A stretch of DNA of 64,000 bases from Neocallimastix lanati (nom. inval.) (GCA_016946835.1 JACVTC010000026.1:1337501-1401500); one strand, 5' to 3'. Shown: positions 13,810 through 24,416, numbered from the stretch's first letter. Notes: a model not told the origin generated them from the sequence alone. Numbers and translations: made by a program.

Positions 13810-16800
13810 ATGGGAGATAATACAACGGAGAGTAAATACAAGTTTACAGCACAACAATTATCAGAACTTGTTGATCCAAAAAATCCAGAATTATTAGAAA
13901 AATATGGAGGATTAGAAGGTATAGCTGAAGCTTTACATGTTGATGTTAAGACTGGTTTACCAGTACATAGAGCCGAAGAAAACGCTTTCGCCGATCGTGA
14001 AGCTGTTTATGGTAGAAATGTTCTACCAGAAACTAAGAGTAAAACTTTACTTGGATTAATGTGGGAAGCCCTTCATGATAAGATTATGATTATTTTATCT
14101 ATTGCAGCTATTGTTTCTTTAAGTATTGGTTTATATGAAGATTTTGGTCCAGGAAGTGAAAATAATGATGAACCAAAGGTTCATTGGATTGAAGGTGTTG
14201 CTATTCTTGTTTCTGTATTCATTGTTATTACTGCTGGTAGTATTAATGATTACCAAAAGGAAAAGCAATTCCGTGCTTTAAATGCCAAGAAAGATGACCG
14301 TAAAGTTAAGGCTCTTCGTGGTGGAGAAAGTGTTATGATTTCTGTTTACGATGTCCAAGTCGGTGATGTTTTATTATTAGAACCAGGAGATTTACTTTGT
14401 GCTGATGGTATATTCATTCAAGGTCATAACTTAAAGTGTGATGAATCAGCTGCTACTGGTGAAAGTGATACTATTGAAAAGGCTCGTGATAAGGATCAAT
14501 TCATTCTTAGTGGTAGTAAGGTTACTGAAGGTGTAGGTTCTTTCCTTGTTACTGCTGTTGGTGTTAATTCATTCCATGGTAAGACTATGATGAGTTTACG
14601 TACTGAAAATGAAGATACCCCACTTCAAGTTAAATTAAACGCTTTAGCTGAAAAGATTGCTGTTATTGGTACTGCTGCTGCTGTACTTATGTTCTTTGTT
14701 TTAATTGTCAAATATATTATTAAGCTTATTCGTGATGATACCGTTGATAAATCATTTGCTGGTGTTTTAGCTGAAATTGTAAAGATTTTCATTTCTGCTA
14801 TTACAGTCGTTGTTGTTGCTGTTCCAGAAGGTTTACCACTTGCTGTTACTTTAGCTCTTGCTTTCGCTACTACTCGTATGCTTAAGGATAATAACCTTGT
14901 TCGTGTCTTAAACGCTTGTGAAACTATGGGTGGAGCTACAACTGTTTGTTCTGATAAGACTGGTACCTTAACTCAAAACAAGATGACTGTTGTTAAGGGT
15001 GTTGTAGGTAGATTCTTTGGTTTTGAAGGTCCAGAACAAATTGCCAGATTAGCTGATGATTTAAAGAACATTAAAGGAAAGACTGACCCATCTAACAAGG
15101 AAATTAAGGATGGTGCTGAATTATTAGATGTTTTAGTTGAAGGTATTTCAATTAATTCTACTGCTTTCGAAGGTGAGAATGATGATGGAAAGATGGAATT
15201 CATTGGTTCCAAGTCTGAAACTGCTTTATTAGGTATGACAAAAGCTATGGGTATTGATTACAGAAGTTACAGAGAAAATCCATGTTATGAAACTATTCAA
15301 GTTTACCCATTCTCTTCTGCTAAGAAGAGTATGGCTACTCTTATTAAGGTTAACCGTGATGCTAAGGGAACTGGTTCTGGTTACTTCTACCGTATGCATG
15401 TAAAGGGTGCTAGTGAAATTGTTTTACGTTACAGTACTAAGGCTTTATTATTACCAGAAGGTGGATTCAAATTCCAAGGAAAGACTAAAGCTCCAGAATT
15501 ACCAACTATTGTACCACTCACTAAGGCTCTTGCTGAAGATTATAATAATAATATTATTGAACGTTTTGCCAATGAGTCTTTACGTACTTTCAGTTTAGCT
15601 TACCGTGATTTCGAAGAAGACGAATTCAACTCTTTAATTAACGGTGAAGTTAAGCAAAAGGTTATTGATGCTATTCGTAGTGAAAAGGTTGAACATGTTA
15701 AGCGTGAAATGGCTGAAAGAATTGCATTAGAAAGAGGAGTTCCAATCGAAGAAGATAACCTTGCTGAAATAATTAAGGAGATTTCTGACGATCAAGTTAA
15801 GGATGATTTACCAGAAATTCCAGAACCAACCTTAGAAGAAATTTTATCTCACAATGCTTGCCTTACTGAACTCGGTAATAAGGAACTTACATTCATGAGT
15901 CTTGTTGGTATTGAAGATCCAGTTCGTCCAGGTGTTCCAGAAGCCGTTGCTACCTGTAGAAATGCTGGTGTTGTTGTTCGTATGGTTACTGGTGATAATA
16001 TTAATACTGCTCGTGCAATTGCTACTAAGTGTGGTATTTATACTCAAGGTGGTATTGCAATGGAAGGTCCAAAGTTCAGAACTTTAACTGAAGAAGAAAT
16101 GGATAAGATTCTTCCACGTCTTCAAGTTTTGGCCCGTTCTTCTCCAACTGATAAGCAAATTTTAGTTGGTAGATTAAAGTACTTGGGTGAAACTGTTGCT
16201 GTTACAGGTGATGGTACTAATGATGGTCCAGCTTTAAAGATGGCTGATGTTGGTTTCTCTATGGGTATTGCTGGTACTGAAGTTGCTAAGGAAGCTTCTT
16301 CTATTATTTTGATGGATGATAACTTCTCTAGTATTGTTAAGGCTTTATTATGGGGTCGTAGTGTTAACGATTCTGTTAAGAAGTTCCTTCAATTCCAATT
16401 GACTGTTAATATTACAGCTGTTATTGTTACTTTTATTTCTGCTATTGTCGATGGTGATAATGGTTCTGCCTTAACAGCCGTACAATTACTTTGGGTTAAC
16501 TTAATTATGGATACTCTTGCCGCTTTAGCCTTAGCCACTGAAAAGCCAACTCAAGATATGTTATTAAGACCACCAGAGAACAAGAGATCTCCATTGATTA
16601 CTCATTGTATGTGGAAGATGATTATTGGTGAAAGTCTTTTCCAAGTTATTATCAACTTTGTTCTTTTATTCGCAGGACCATACATCTTCTCTAATTGGTT
16701 ACCAACTTTAAAAGAACACGGTGGTGTTATGTCATCTGGCCCAACTCACAATAAGGAATTATTAAGACAGTTTGATAATGAAAAGACTCTCTTAAAGACT

Positions 16801-17487
16801 ATGGTTTTCAATACCTTTGTCTTCCTTCAAATATTTAATGAAATTAACTGTCGTAGAATTGACAATCGCTTAAACGTTTTTGCTGGAATTCATAGAAATG
16901 CTTACTTCATTTGTATTTTCATCTTCATTGTAATCGCTCAATTCGTAATTGTTACATTTGGTGGTGATGCATTCAAGACTGTTAAATTAAATGCAGCTCA
17001 ATGGGGTGTCTGTATTCTTCTCGGTTTCCTCTCTTTACCACTTGGTATGATTCTTCGTTTAATTCCAGACAGTTTATTCGCTGCTTGCTTACCAAAGGCT
17101 CCAGCTGCTGCTGAACCAGTTGACTTCACTGAACCATTACCAGATTTCCTTAACCCAACTCAACGTACTGACACTAGTATCTCTGCTACCTCTGCTGAAA
17201 GACACAGAAATGCCCAACTTAAGTGGGACTTTGCTATTAACAACATTCGTCCAGAATTAAACCTCTTTAGTGCAATTCACGGTGGTCGTTCAGGAAGAGC
17301 TATTAATGGATCTAATTCTCGTGTCCAAACATCTGTTTCTGGTGAAGTTAATAATAGAGTTGCTTCATTTGCTGCTAATGGTAGAGCCATGACTGCTCCA
17401 GTATCAAATGCTTTCAGTGCTAAACAAGCTTGGAAGATTGCAATGGTTGGTGTTGAAAGACAAAGAAGAGAAAATAATGAAGTTTAA
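13810..17487 (+). CDS. PMC1: PMCA/PMC1-type Ca2+-transporting P2B ATPase
   Basis: A complete intronless 1,225-residue P-type ATPase that pumps Ca2+ out of the cytosol, across the vacuolar or plasma membrane in fungi. In order it shows an N-terminal domain, paired membrane helices (about residues 92-145), the actuator motif DESAATGESD, the M4 motif VPEGLPLAVTLALA, the phosphorylation site CSDKTGTLTQNKMT with acceptor Asp about 382, MVTGDN and TGDGTNDGPALKMADVG in the hinge and P domain, and six C-terminal helices including LLWVNLIMDTLAALALATE. The tail of about 120 residues is basic (AKQAWKIAMVGVERQRR) and could be the calmodulin or autoinhibitory region, as in animal PMCAs; that is inference. 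The start is the first ATG after an A-rich leader. GC content and codon choice (GGT, GCT, ATT, AAG) differ sharply from the flanks, as expected of a well-expressed gene. Confidence 0.96.
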   Translation: MGDNTTESKYKFTAQQLSELVDPKNPELLEKYGGLEGIAEALHVDVKTGLPVHRAEENAFADREAVYGRNVLPETKSKTLLGLMWEALHDKIMIILSIAAIVSLSIGLYEDFGPGSENNDEPKVHWIEGVAILVSVFIVITAGSINDYQKEKQFRALNAKKDDRKVKALRGGESVMISVYDVQVGDVLLLEPGDLLCADGIFIQGHNLKCDESAATGESDTIEKARDKDQFILSGSKVTEGVGSFLVTAVGVNSFHGKTMMSLRTENEDTPLQVKLNALAEKIAVIGTAAAVLMFFVLIVKYIIKLIRDDTVDKSFAGVLAEIVKIFISAITVVVVAVPEGLPLAVTLALAFATTRMLKDNNLVRVLNACETMGGATTVCSDKTGTLTQNKMTVVKGVVGRFFGFEGPEQIARLADDLKNIKGKTDPSNKEIKDGAELLDVLVEGISINSTAFEGENDDGKMEFIGSKSETALLGMTKAMGIDYRSYRENPCYETIQVYPFSSAKKSMATLIKVNRDAKGTGSGYFYRMHVKGASEIVLRYSTKALLLPEGGFKFQGKTKAPELPTIVPLTKALAEDYNNNIIERFANESLRTFSLAYRDFEEDEFNSLINGEVKQKVIDAIRSEKVEHVKREMAERIALERGVPIEEDNLAEIIKEISDDQVKDDLPEIPEPTLEEILSHNACLTELGNKELTFMSLVGIEDPVRPGVPEAVATCRNAGVVVRMVTGDNINTARAIATKCGIYTQGGIAMEGPKFRTLTEEEMDKILPRLQVLARSSPTDKQILVGRLKYLGETVAVTGDGTNDGPALKMADVGFSMGIAGTEVAKEASSIILMDDNFSSIVKALLWGRSVNDSVKKFLQFQLTVNITAVIVTFISAIVDGDNGSALTAVQLLWVNLIMDTLAALALATEKPTQDMLLRPPENKRSPLITHCMWKMIIGESLFQVIINFVLLFAGPYIFSNWLPTLKEHGGVMSSGPTHNKELLRQFDNEKTLLKTMVFNTFVFLQIFNEINCRRIDNRLNVFAGIHRNAYFICIFIFIVIAQFVIVTFGGDAFKTVKLNAAQWGVCILLGFLSLPLGMILRLIPDSLFAACLPKAPAAAEPVDFTEPLPDFLNPTQRTDTSISATSAERHRNAQLKWDFAINNIRPELNLFSAIHGGRSGRAINGSNSRVQTSVSGEVNNRVASFAANGRAMTAPVSNAFSAKQAWKIAMVGVERQRRENNEV

Positions 17488-18540
17488 GGGAGATGTTTTT
17501 AAAATTAAAAAATAAAATAGAAAAAAAGAGTGATTTTTTTCTAATATATATACATAAAATTATTAAATACTATATTATAATATGTATTATTTTTATTTTA
17601 AGACATCATCCTACGAATTTAATCATTTTTTATTAAAAAATCCTCCAACCTATTTTTTTTTTTTTTTAAAAAATCTTGACTATATTTTTTTTGTTTTTTT
17701 AATTTAATTTTTAATTCAAATAAAGAAACTATAATATATATACCTAATTTTTGATATATATTTTTTATAGGTAATTTCTTTCTTAAATTATATATTTAAT
17801 ATATATTATTAAGCTTTTTATTATTTTTGTTAATTTTAATAAAAAGTAATTTTATATACTCAATTTTATCATATTATAGAAAATTGCCTTTTTTATTAAA
17901 AAAAAACAAAAAATAAAATAAAAGTTTTTAAATTAATAGTATATATATAAATATATTTATTTATATTTTTTTTATAGAAAAAAAAAGAATTTATAAATTA
18001 TGAAAGGAGTTATAAAATGAAATATATATAAAGTATTATTATATATCTCTTTAAAAAAGAATACAACTTTATAAACAGTAATAAAATAAAATAAAAATTA
18101 TAAAGAAAAGAATTTTAGAAAATAAGAAAAGTAAAAATAAAATTTAAAGAAAAAAAAAAAAAGATAAAACATTATTAAAAAATTAATTAATTTTTTAAAA
18201 AAAATAAAATAAAATTTAATAAACGAAAAATTAAATACTAATAAAAAAAAAAAAAAAAAAGAAAAAATATATTTATAATCGAAAAACTAATAAAGAAAGA
18301 AAAATTATATTTAAATTAAGAAAAAAAGAAGTTTAGAAAAAATGTTTATATAATATAAAATTATTTTTGATTTTTGATTTTAAAAGAAAAATAATATTTT
18401 ATATATATATAAAAATAAAATGAATAATAATAATAATAAAAAAAAAAAAAAAAGAATTGAAATGACGAATATAAAATTTAAGTATGAATGTTTTTTTTTT
18501 TTTTTTTTTTTTTTGTTTTTTTTTTTTTGTTTTAGTTTTT
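17488..18540. other. Intergenic AT-rich stretch
   Basis: The 3' flank of the ATPase gene contains AATAAAATAG just after the stop (17510-17519), a possible polyadenylation signal. The rest is A- and T-tracts, ending in an A-run and a T-run (18439-18453 and 18490-18528). No gene seen. Confidence 0.6.
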
Positions 18541-18594
18541 GTTTTGAGAAAGTATATCTTTTGGAATTTAATCCTCTTTCTTCCTATGACTCTA

Positions 18595-18843
18595 AGAAAA
18601 ATCGTCTCAGAGGATTGCCCTAAATGTATTTTTAAATCGATTTTTCAACCAAAAGAATACTTCTTTCTGGAATCAAAAATGTACTATTGGTAATATCTAC
18701 TTCCCTGCCGAAATACATAGTAATTTCGAGCTTTTTATTTTTTTATTTTTTAATTTTTATTTTTAATTTCAAATGTACTTTTCACCTACATGTATTTTTT
18801 ATAATAAAATTAATAAAGTTATGGAAGTGTATTCTCTTCCCTG

Positions 18844-18888
<45 letters not shown>

Positions 18889-21800
18889 CTACTTCCCTCA
18901 AAGCAAATGGAAGGAAGCAAGACTAGTTGCTTTTGATGAACTTTCTCAATGGTTACGTTTTCACAATAGAAAAAACGTTTCTGCTGTCCTAGTTGGTGAT
19001 TTTAACATGTCATTAAAGAAGATCAAAACATACATTTCAAATAATTTTCCTAATTGGTATATTGCTCCCTAATATGGTAATAAATTTACTTATGCCAAAG
19101 GTACTAGATCATCTTGTATTGACCATGTCATATATAATGAGGCTTTGGCAGCTCATTTTAATAAAGCCTCGGTTTGCACTTCATTTTATGGTATTTCTGA
19201 TCATAAACCTATTATACTTTCTTGCAACAAAGTTCTCTCCGATGGCTTTATAAGGCCTGCTAAAGTTTCTAAATGGTCTACACATATTTGTAAAACAAAA
19301 AATTCAGATATTTTATCACATAATTATTTTTCAATCTTAGCAAATGACCTCGATTCTCATTACAATTCGCTCACGGCTGATGAAATGGTAGAAAAATTTA
19401 TCAATACAGCAAATAATATCGGGAAGGATATTAAGGCTTTCATTCCAACAAATTTAAAGGGCTCTGCTTTTCATTGTCCTTATTACATTAAAAGACTGTC
19501 TCATGAAAAACATATTGCATTTCGAAATATTAAGCCTTACTTTAACTGTGAAAATGTTGATAATTATCTTGAACAATTTAATAAATATGAAAAACTTTGC
19601 AAATTAATCAAGAAAACAAAGAGCAAATTTCGTTCTGCTAGATTTAAAGCTAATATAGTAAAAATTGGTAATTATTTTTTGAATAAAGATTTCAAAAATG
19701 GTTGGAGATGTTTAAAAAAAATGGCTAAACCATCGTATTCATCTACCTCCCCTACTTGCATAAAATCTAAATTTGGTCAAGATATTATCTCTCCTACTAA
19801 ACAATTAGATAGATGGGCTGAATATTATAAAGATCTAGCTTCTGATCCCTCAGGTCACAGCCTTAATCGTAACTTCTGGATCCATGCTTTAAGGAATATT
19901 AGTCTTAGATCCTCTACCTGGAATATCAACGATCCCATTACGAATGACGATATTAAAAAAACTATTTCATCTATGAAAAACAACAAAGCACCCGGCCCCG
20001 ATGGTATCCCGATTGAATTCTACAAAGCTCTGTTTTGCAATGAAGAATTACTAGAAACACATCCTGCTGCTGGAAAGTGTCTTAAATTGATTTTTAATAA
20101 AATATGGAATGGGTCTTTTCCTAAAAAATGGAACTCAGCTTCTATTGTGTCAATCCCTAAGAAAGGTGACCTATCAGATTGTAGTAATTATCGAGGTATT
20201 TCTCTCATTAATGTTGGACTGAAAATCATTTCAAAAATTGTAACAGATAGAATATCTTCTTACGCACTCTCACACAATTTCATTAGACCTGAACAATTTG
20301 GCTTTCGCAACCGTGAAGAATGCATTAGTTTATTCATTTCCGTTAGAGAAATATGCCAAAGAAGAAAATTTCAAGGAAAATTCACATATTTAGCCTTTTT
20401 AGATCTTAAAAAAGCTTATGATTCAGTTCCTATTTTTTAACATTCTTACTAAATTATATCATTATGGAGTACGTGGTAAATGCTTTGATTTTCTTTGTAA
20501 TTTATATACTTCATCTAAAGCTCGTGCTCGATTTGCTTCAATGTTATCAAATGAATTTCCTATTAAAAGAGGTGTTCGTCAAGGTTGTCCATTATCTCCG
20601 ATCTTATTCAATTTATTCATCAATGATATATTAAATGACTGTGAAAAGTATGGTGTTAATATTGGAAGAAAAAAATGTTGTGGTGGACTCTTTGCTGATG
20701 ATGTTGTCCTCATTGCTCCAAGTGCAAAAAATTTAGAAAAATTACTAAAAAAGGTACATAGATGGGCTAATTTAAATGAAATGACTTTTGGTATTGAAAA
20801 ATGTGCAACTATGGTTATAAAACCAATGAACTTCCAATCTCCTCCAAACTATAGTGACCCAACCTTCTATTTAGGAATGAATGCTATTCCTAAAGTTTCT
20901 AGTTATATTTATCTTGGTATTCCTTTTTCTGATGATCTCTTACTAGAACACATTATATCTCACATGCATTTTAAAGTTAGAAAATCCCTTCTTTCATTTA
21001 CACATTTCTTCTCAAATAAACTTATCCCTATTGCATACAAGAAAAAAGTTCTTCAATCCTTTGTTATTAGTAAAGTAATTTATTATTCTCTTTTACTTGG
21101 TTCAAACAAATCCAGAACGGTCAGAATTCAAACATTAATTAATACTGGTCTATTTTGGTGTATCGGCTCCTTCTCTAAAAATGGTAAAACAAGTTCAGAA
21201 GACAATGACTATATTAGACATAATTCTACTATGAGTACTTATGCTTTATCTCGAGATCTAAGCATTCCTCCTATTGCTGGTGTCTGCGCAGCCTTACAGA
21301 TTAAATCTTTTGCAAAATGGAGTAAATCAAACTGTATTATAAAGGATCTTATTAAATCTATTCCCAAAATGCATCATTATTCCTGGACTAAAGAATCTAG
21401 AACACTGTATAAAAAAATCAAAAAAATATAAATGTGAAAAATATGACGATATTTTAGAACGTTACTGGAAATCAGTTGCCAAATTTCAAGGTATTAAAGG
21501 TCAAAATTACGATTGTAATAAGTTCTCAAACAATAAAGCTATAATTATGCTTAGTTTAAAATATCCCCAATTCAACTTAGGGTTTTCGTGGATTATTCGT
21601 TTACGCTGTGGTTATAAATACAATACTACTATTGCTATTAGAATGGGTAGAGTTTCAGAAGATTGTCCCAAGTCTTGCCCCTGTTGTGGCGAAGATAAAC
21701 AATCTTTTGAACATTGGATTTTTAAATGCGATGCTCTTGCATCTTTTAGATGGAATTCTTTAAATTTCATCGATGATCTCTATGTTTTATTCCTTAGGAA

Positions 21801-22293
21801 GATTAGAGTGTTTAATCCTCTTTCTTCCTATGACTCTATTTCTAATTTTGAAGATTATATCAATCATTATATATACTTGTTCCTTCTTGGTGGGACTTTA
21901 GTTTTAAATGAGCTACATTTCGATAGTGGGGAACAGAGACAATTGAATGAACTACTTTTCAAAGGTTCATCTGAGTCACCTGTTCCAAAAATTGTGGGCT
22001 TGGCGGAATTCTTAACAAGAGCAATACCTATCATTAGTAGTTCGTTTGAGCTATTATTTGATAGGTAATACAAAATACCAAACTTATCCAAGAGCGTCTA
22101 CGTCGTACTGATAAGGCATAATGATAATACAGGATCGTCATCTATTGCTACGAAGGATGAATCTCTCCCTAGTAGTTCAATAAATGATGAGTCCGAGGAG
22201 AGTTTAGTGGACACCACACTATCTATTTTAAAGATGTTACTTCTAGGTTTTATTTCTTTTTTATTTGATAGGAAGGGAAAAATTCCCGCATAG
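18595..22293 (+). pseudogene. LINE ORF2: endonuclease-reverse transcriptase, broken
   Basis: Endonuclease (EEP) signatures are GNIYFP before the nested insertion, then SKWKEARLVAFDELS, VLVGDFNM and ISDHKPI. Reverse transcriptase signatures are NNKAPGPDGIPIEFYK, FLDLKKAYDSV, GVRQGCPLSPILFNLFIND and GLFADDVVLIA (catalytic ADD). The C-terminus has a CCHC zinc motif, CPCCGEDKQSFEHWIFKC. Lesions: a 3'UTR insertion at 18707-18883; an in-frame TAA at 19070-19072 with coding resuming in the same frame; a frameshift in a T-run near 20430; a frameshift in an A-run near 21418-21430; and a TAA at 22066-22068 after which the same frame stays open to TAG 22291-22293. The segment 21431-21546, which lacks its own ATG, is coding in the third frame (CEKYDDILERYW). 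Upstream coding (ORF1) is missing. Confidence 0.9.
18707..18883 (+). mobile_element. 5'-truncated LINE insertion (3'UTR plus poly(A)) nested in the endonuclease domain
   Basis: This segment matches the 3' end of the surrounding LINE (GCCGAAATACATAGT at 18707; TTTCAAATGTACTTTTCACC; TGTATTCTCTTCCCTGTCTA) and ends in about 39 A. It is flanked by the 15-bp target-site duplication AATATCTACTTCCCT (18692-18706 and 18884-18898). Removing the insert and one repeat copy (192 bases, a multiple of three) returns the endonuclease frame across the junction, so the insertion hit an already present copy. Confidence 0.92.
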
Positions 22294-22468
22294 TACAACT
22301 TGCCGAAATACATAGTATTTTCGAGCTTTTTTATTTTTTTTTATTTTTTAATTTTTTTATTTTTAATTTCAAATGTACTTTTCACCTACATGTATTTTTT
22401 AAAATAAAATTTAATAAAGTTTTGGAAGTGTATTCTCTTCCCTGTCTAAAAAAAAAAAAAAAAAAAAA

Positions 22469-22692
22469 TAATGATAATGCCCTTGTGAAGTCTTACAAAT
22501 ATTAATTAAATGAACTAGAATATATTATATCATTATTTTATGTTATTTTGTGTTTTATTTTTTGTTTATTTTTTTATCTTTTTATCTTTTATTACATGTA
22601 TTTTATCATATATTTAATTAATAAAGATGAAACAAGTTTGCTGCCGTTAAAAAAAAAAAAAAAACTATTATTTTATTTTATTTTTATTTTGT

Positions 22693-22725
<33 letters not shown>

Positions 22726-22810
22726 CTTTTTATTACATGTACTTTTTTTTTCAAATATTTAATTAATAAAGATGAAACAAGTTTGCTGCCGTTTAAAAAA
22801 AAAAAAAAAC
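22469..22810 (+). mobile_element. Two tandem 3' tails of a second LINE/SINE family
   Basis: Two copies of the same tail follow each other. Both carry TTTTTATTACATGTA and TTAATTAATAAAGATGAAAC followed by AAGTTTGCTGCCGTT, and each ends in an A-run (tail cores at about 22617-22649 and 22759-22793). The tail sequence differs from the LINE to the left, so it marks another element family. No coding sequence survives in either copy. Confidence 0.75.
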
Positions 22811-23583
22811 TTCACTCAATATAGATGGCCTGAAGCTCGTTTAAATGCTTTCTTTGAAACGGAAAAATGGTAAAGTAGTCATAATAAGGAAAATTTACCT
22901 GCTGTTCTTTTAGGTGACTTTAATATGCCCCTCGATAAACTTAAGAAGTATATTATCAAAAATTTCCCTGACTGGACTGTTGCTACTCTTACTGGAAGTA
23001 GTAATACTTATTCTAAAGGTTCCAAATCTTTTTGCATCGACCGTATTATCTATAATAAAGCTATGATTCCTCATGTTTATTTATTTTCTGCTTGCTCATT
23101 TGCAAATGATATTTCTAATCATTATCCTTTCTTCTTATCTTTCAATAAAAATCTTTCAGATGGTTTTAATAAACCTATGAAAACTTTCAAATGATTTAAA
23201 CATATTTGTAATACTCAGAATACAAATATACTTTCTCATAATTATTTTTCTATTTTAGTAAGGAATCTTGAATTCAAATTTGATGAAACATCAGCAGATG
23301 ATATGGTTAAAGAATTTAATAATATTGAACTTATTTTTATTCTTTATTACATTAAATTTTCTTTGATTAATTAAAATATGTTTATGCTTAATTTTATTTT
23401 TTTTTATTATTTTTTTTGTTTTAATTAATCTTTTACTTACATTTTATTTTTTTTATCTTTTAATTATATAACGTATTTTTTTTATTATTAAATGAAATAC
23501 ATAAAAATATATTAATCTATTTAATAAAGCACTGTAAGTATATTCTCTTCCTAGTCTAAAAAAAAAAAAAAAAAAAAAAAAAA
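22811..23583 (+). mobile_element. Truncated LINE with endonuclease fragment and its own poly(A) tail
   Basis: The fragment starts in the endonuclease domain (YRWPEARLNAFFETEKW, then an in-frame TAA, then LPAVLLGDFNMPLDKLKKY) and continues through SFCIDRIIYNKAM and ISNHYPFFLSFNKNLSDGF, where the catalytic SDH triplet is changed to SNH. After a further TGA (23192-23194) the frame continues to about 23327, where it jumps to a 3'UTR. There is no reverse transcriptase, so an internal deletion joins endonuclease to tail. The 3' end, GTATATTCTCTTCCTAGTCTA plus about 25 A, is clearly related to the tail of the element at 18541-22465 although the protein is diverged. Confidence 0.85.
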
Positions 23584-23589
23584 TTAAGA

Positions 23590-23860
23590 ACCAAATTAAT
23601 TCTTGTGATTATTCAAAAACGATATTCTTGGTGTGATCTGCAGCTCTCTTAATAGAAATTATGCCTGGGGCTGGTACTCGACAGGGGTTATTATTCCGAA
23701 AGTATAAACGCAAACTAACCAGAGCGTCAATACTGAAAATGAAGTAAGATAGGCAAGAAGGGCCAATACCTCTAGAAAAGAAGACCATAATTTCTTTCAA
23801 ATAGTCAATTTAAACCCTAATCCAAAAGGAAATGAGGTTCACTGCATAGGAATTTTTTCT
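23590..23860. other. GC-richer unidentified segment next to the LINE array
   Basis: About 270 bases with normal base composition in an otherwise AT-only neighbourhood. On the minus strand 23800-23609 gives a 63-residue frame with coding-like composition (GIGPSCLSYFIFSIDALVSL, then NNNPCRVPAPGI and IKRAADHTKNIVFE); the plus strand gives short frames only. I do not recognise the protein. It starts a few bases after the LINE poly(A) tail, so it may be host sequence, part of another element or an exon remnant. Confidence 0.4.
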
Positions 23861-24378
23861 GAATTTATTTATACACTTTATTTTGAATATTACTTTTTAT
23901 TTCACATTACAATTTAAAATATCATTATGTTCAAATTGAACAAATTATATTTATTTTTTTATTAATTGACAATTTTTTATAATAATAAAAAAAGTGTTCA
24001 TAATAATTTCCACTGAAAAAAAAAGTTTTGATTCTCAAAAAAAAAAAAAAAAAAAAAAAAACTGCCTAAATAAGATTTTTGATGTACAATAATAAATAGG
24101 TTGAATTATCAAATTTTTTATAAACCTTAAATTCCTGACTTTTAGTAATAATAATAATAAAAATAAAAATAATTAATAATTTTAATATATGTTTAATGAA
24201 ATTTTCTATATATTATATATATATTTTTTTTTTAAAAATTTTTTTTATTAAAAATTTTAATTATATTTTCTCTAAATTAAAAAAAAAAATAAAAAAAATT
24301 AATTAAATATTTAATATATTTTAATTTAATTTTTTTTTTTTTTAATATTTTTTTTTCTATTTAATTTTTTTTATTTCT

Positions 24379-24416
<38 letters not shown>

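Larger units (their letters stand above)
18541..22465 (+). mobile_element. Non-LTR (LINE) retrotransposon, degenerate, with poly(A) end
   Basis: One LINE copy with an apurinic-like endonuclease, reverse transcriptase and C-terminal zinc motif on the plus strand, a 3'UTR (about 22294-22446) and an A-tail (22447-22468). The last bases before the tail are GTATTCTCTTCCCTGTCTA. The 5' limit is unclear: the endonuclease frame can be followed back to about 18595, where it abuts 28 bases (18567-18594) identical to 21811-21838 of the element's own 3' coding region. That suggests template switching or a rearranged 5' end. GC content is clearly above the surroundings. It is inactive as it stands; see the coding entry for its lesions. 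Confidence 0.92.

Noticed and set aside
14973-16087. Small frames on both strands inside the Ca2+-ATPase gene (14973-15212 minus, 15407-15598 plus, 15844-16047 minus, 15902-16087 plus)
   Set aside because: They are shadows in other frames of a full-length conserved protein.
18773-19072. A separate 99-residue gene starting with a Lys run
   Set aside because: The Lys run is the A-tail of the nested LINE insertion; the rest is the LINE endonuclease.
22098-22313. Minus-strand 71-residue frame in the LINE end
   Set aside because: It is antisense to the LINE C-terminal frame, which stays open in the sense direction.
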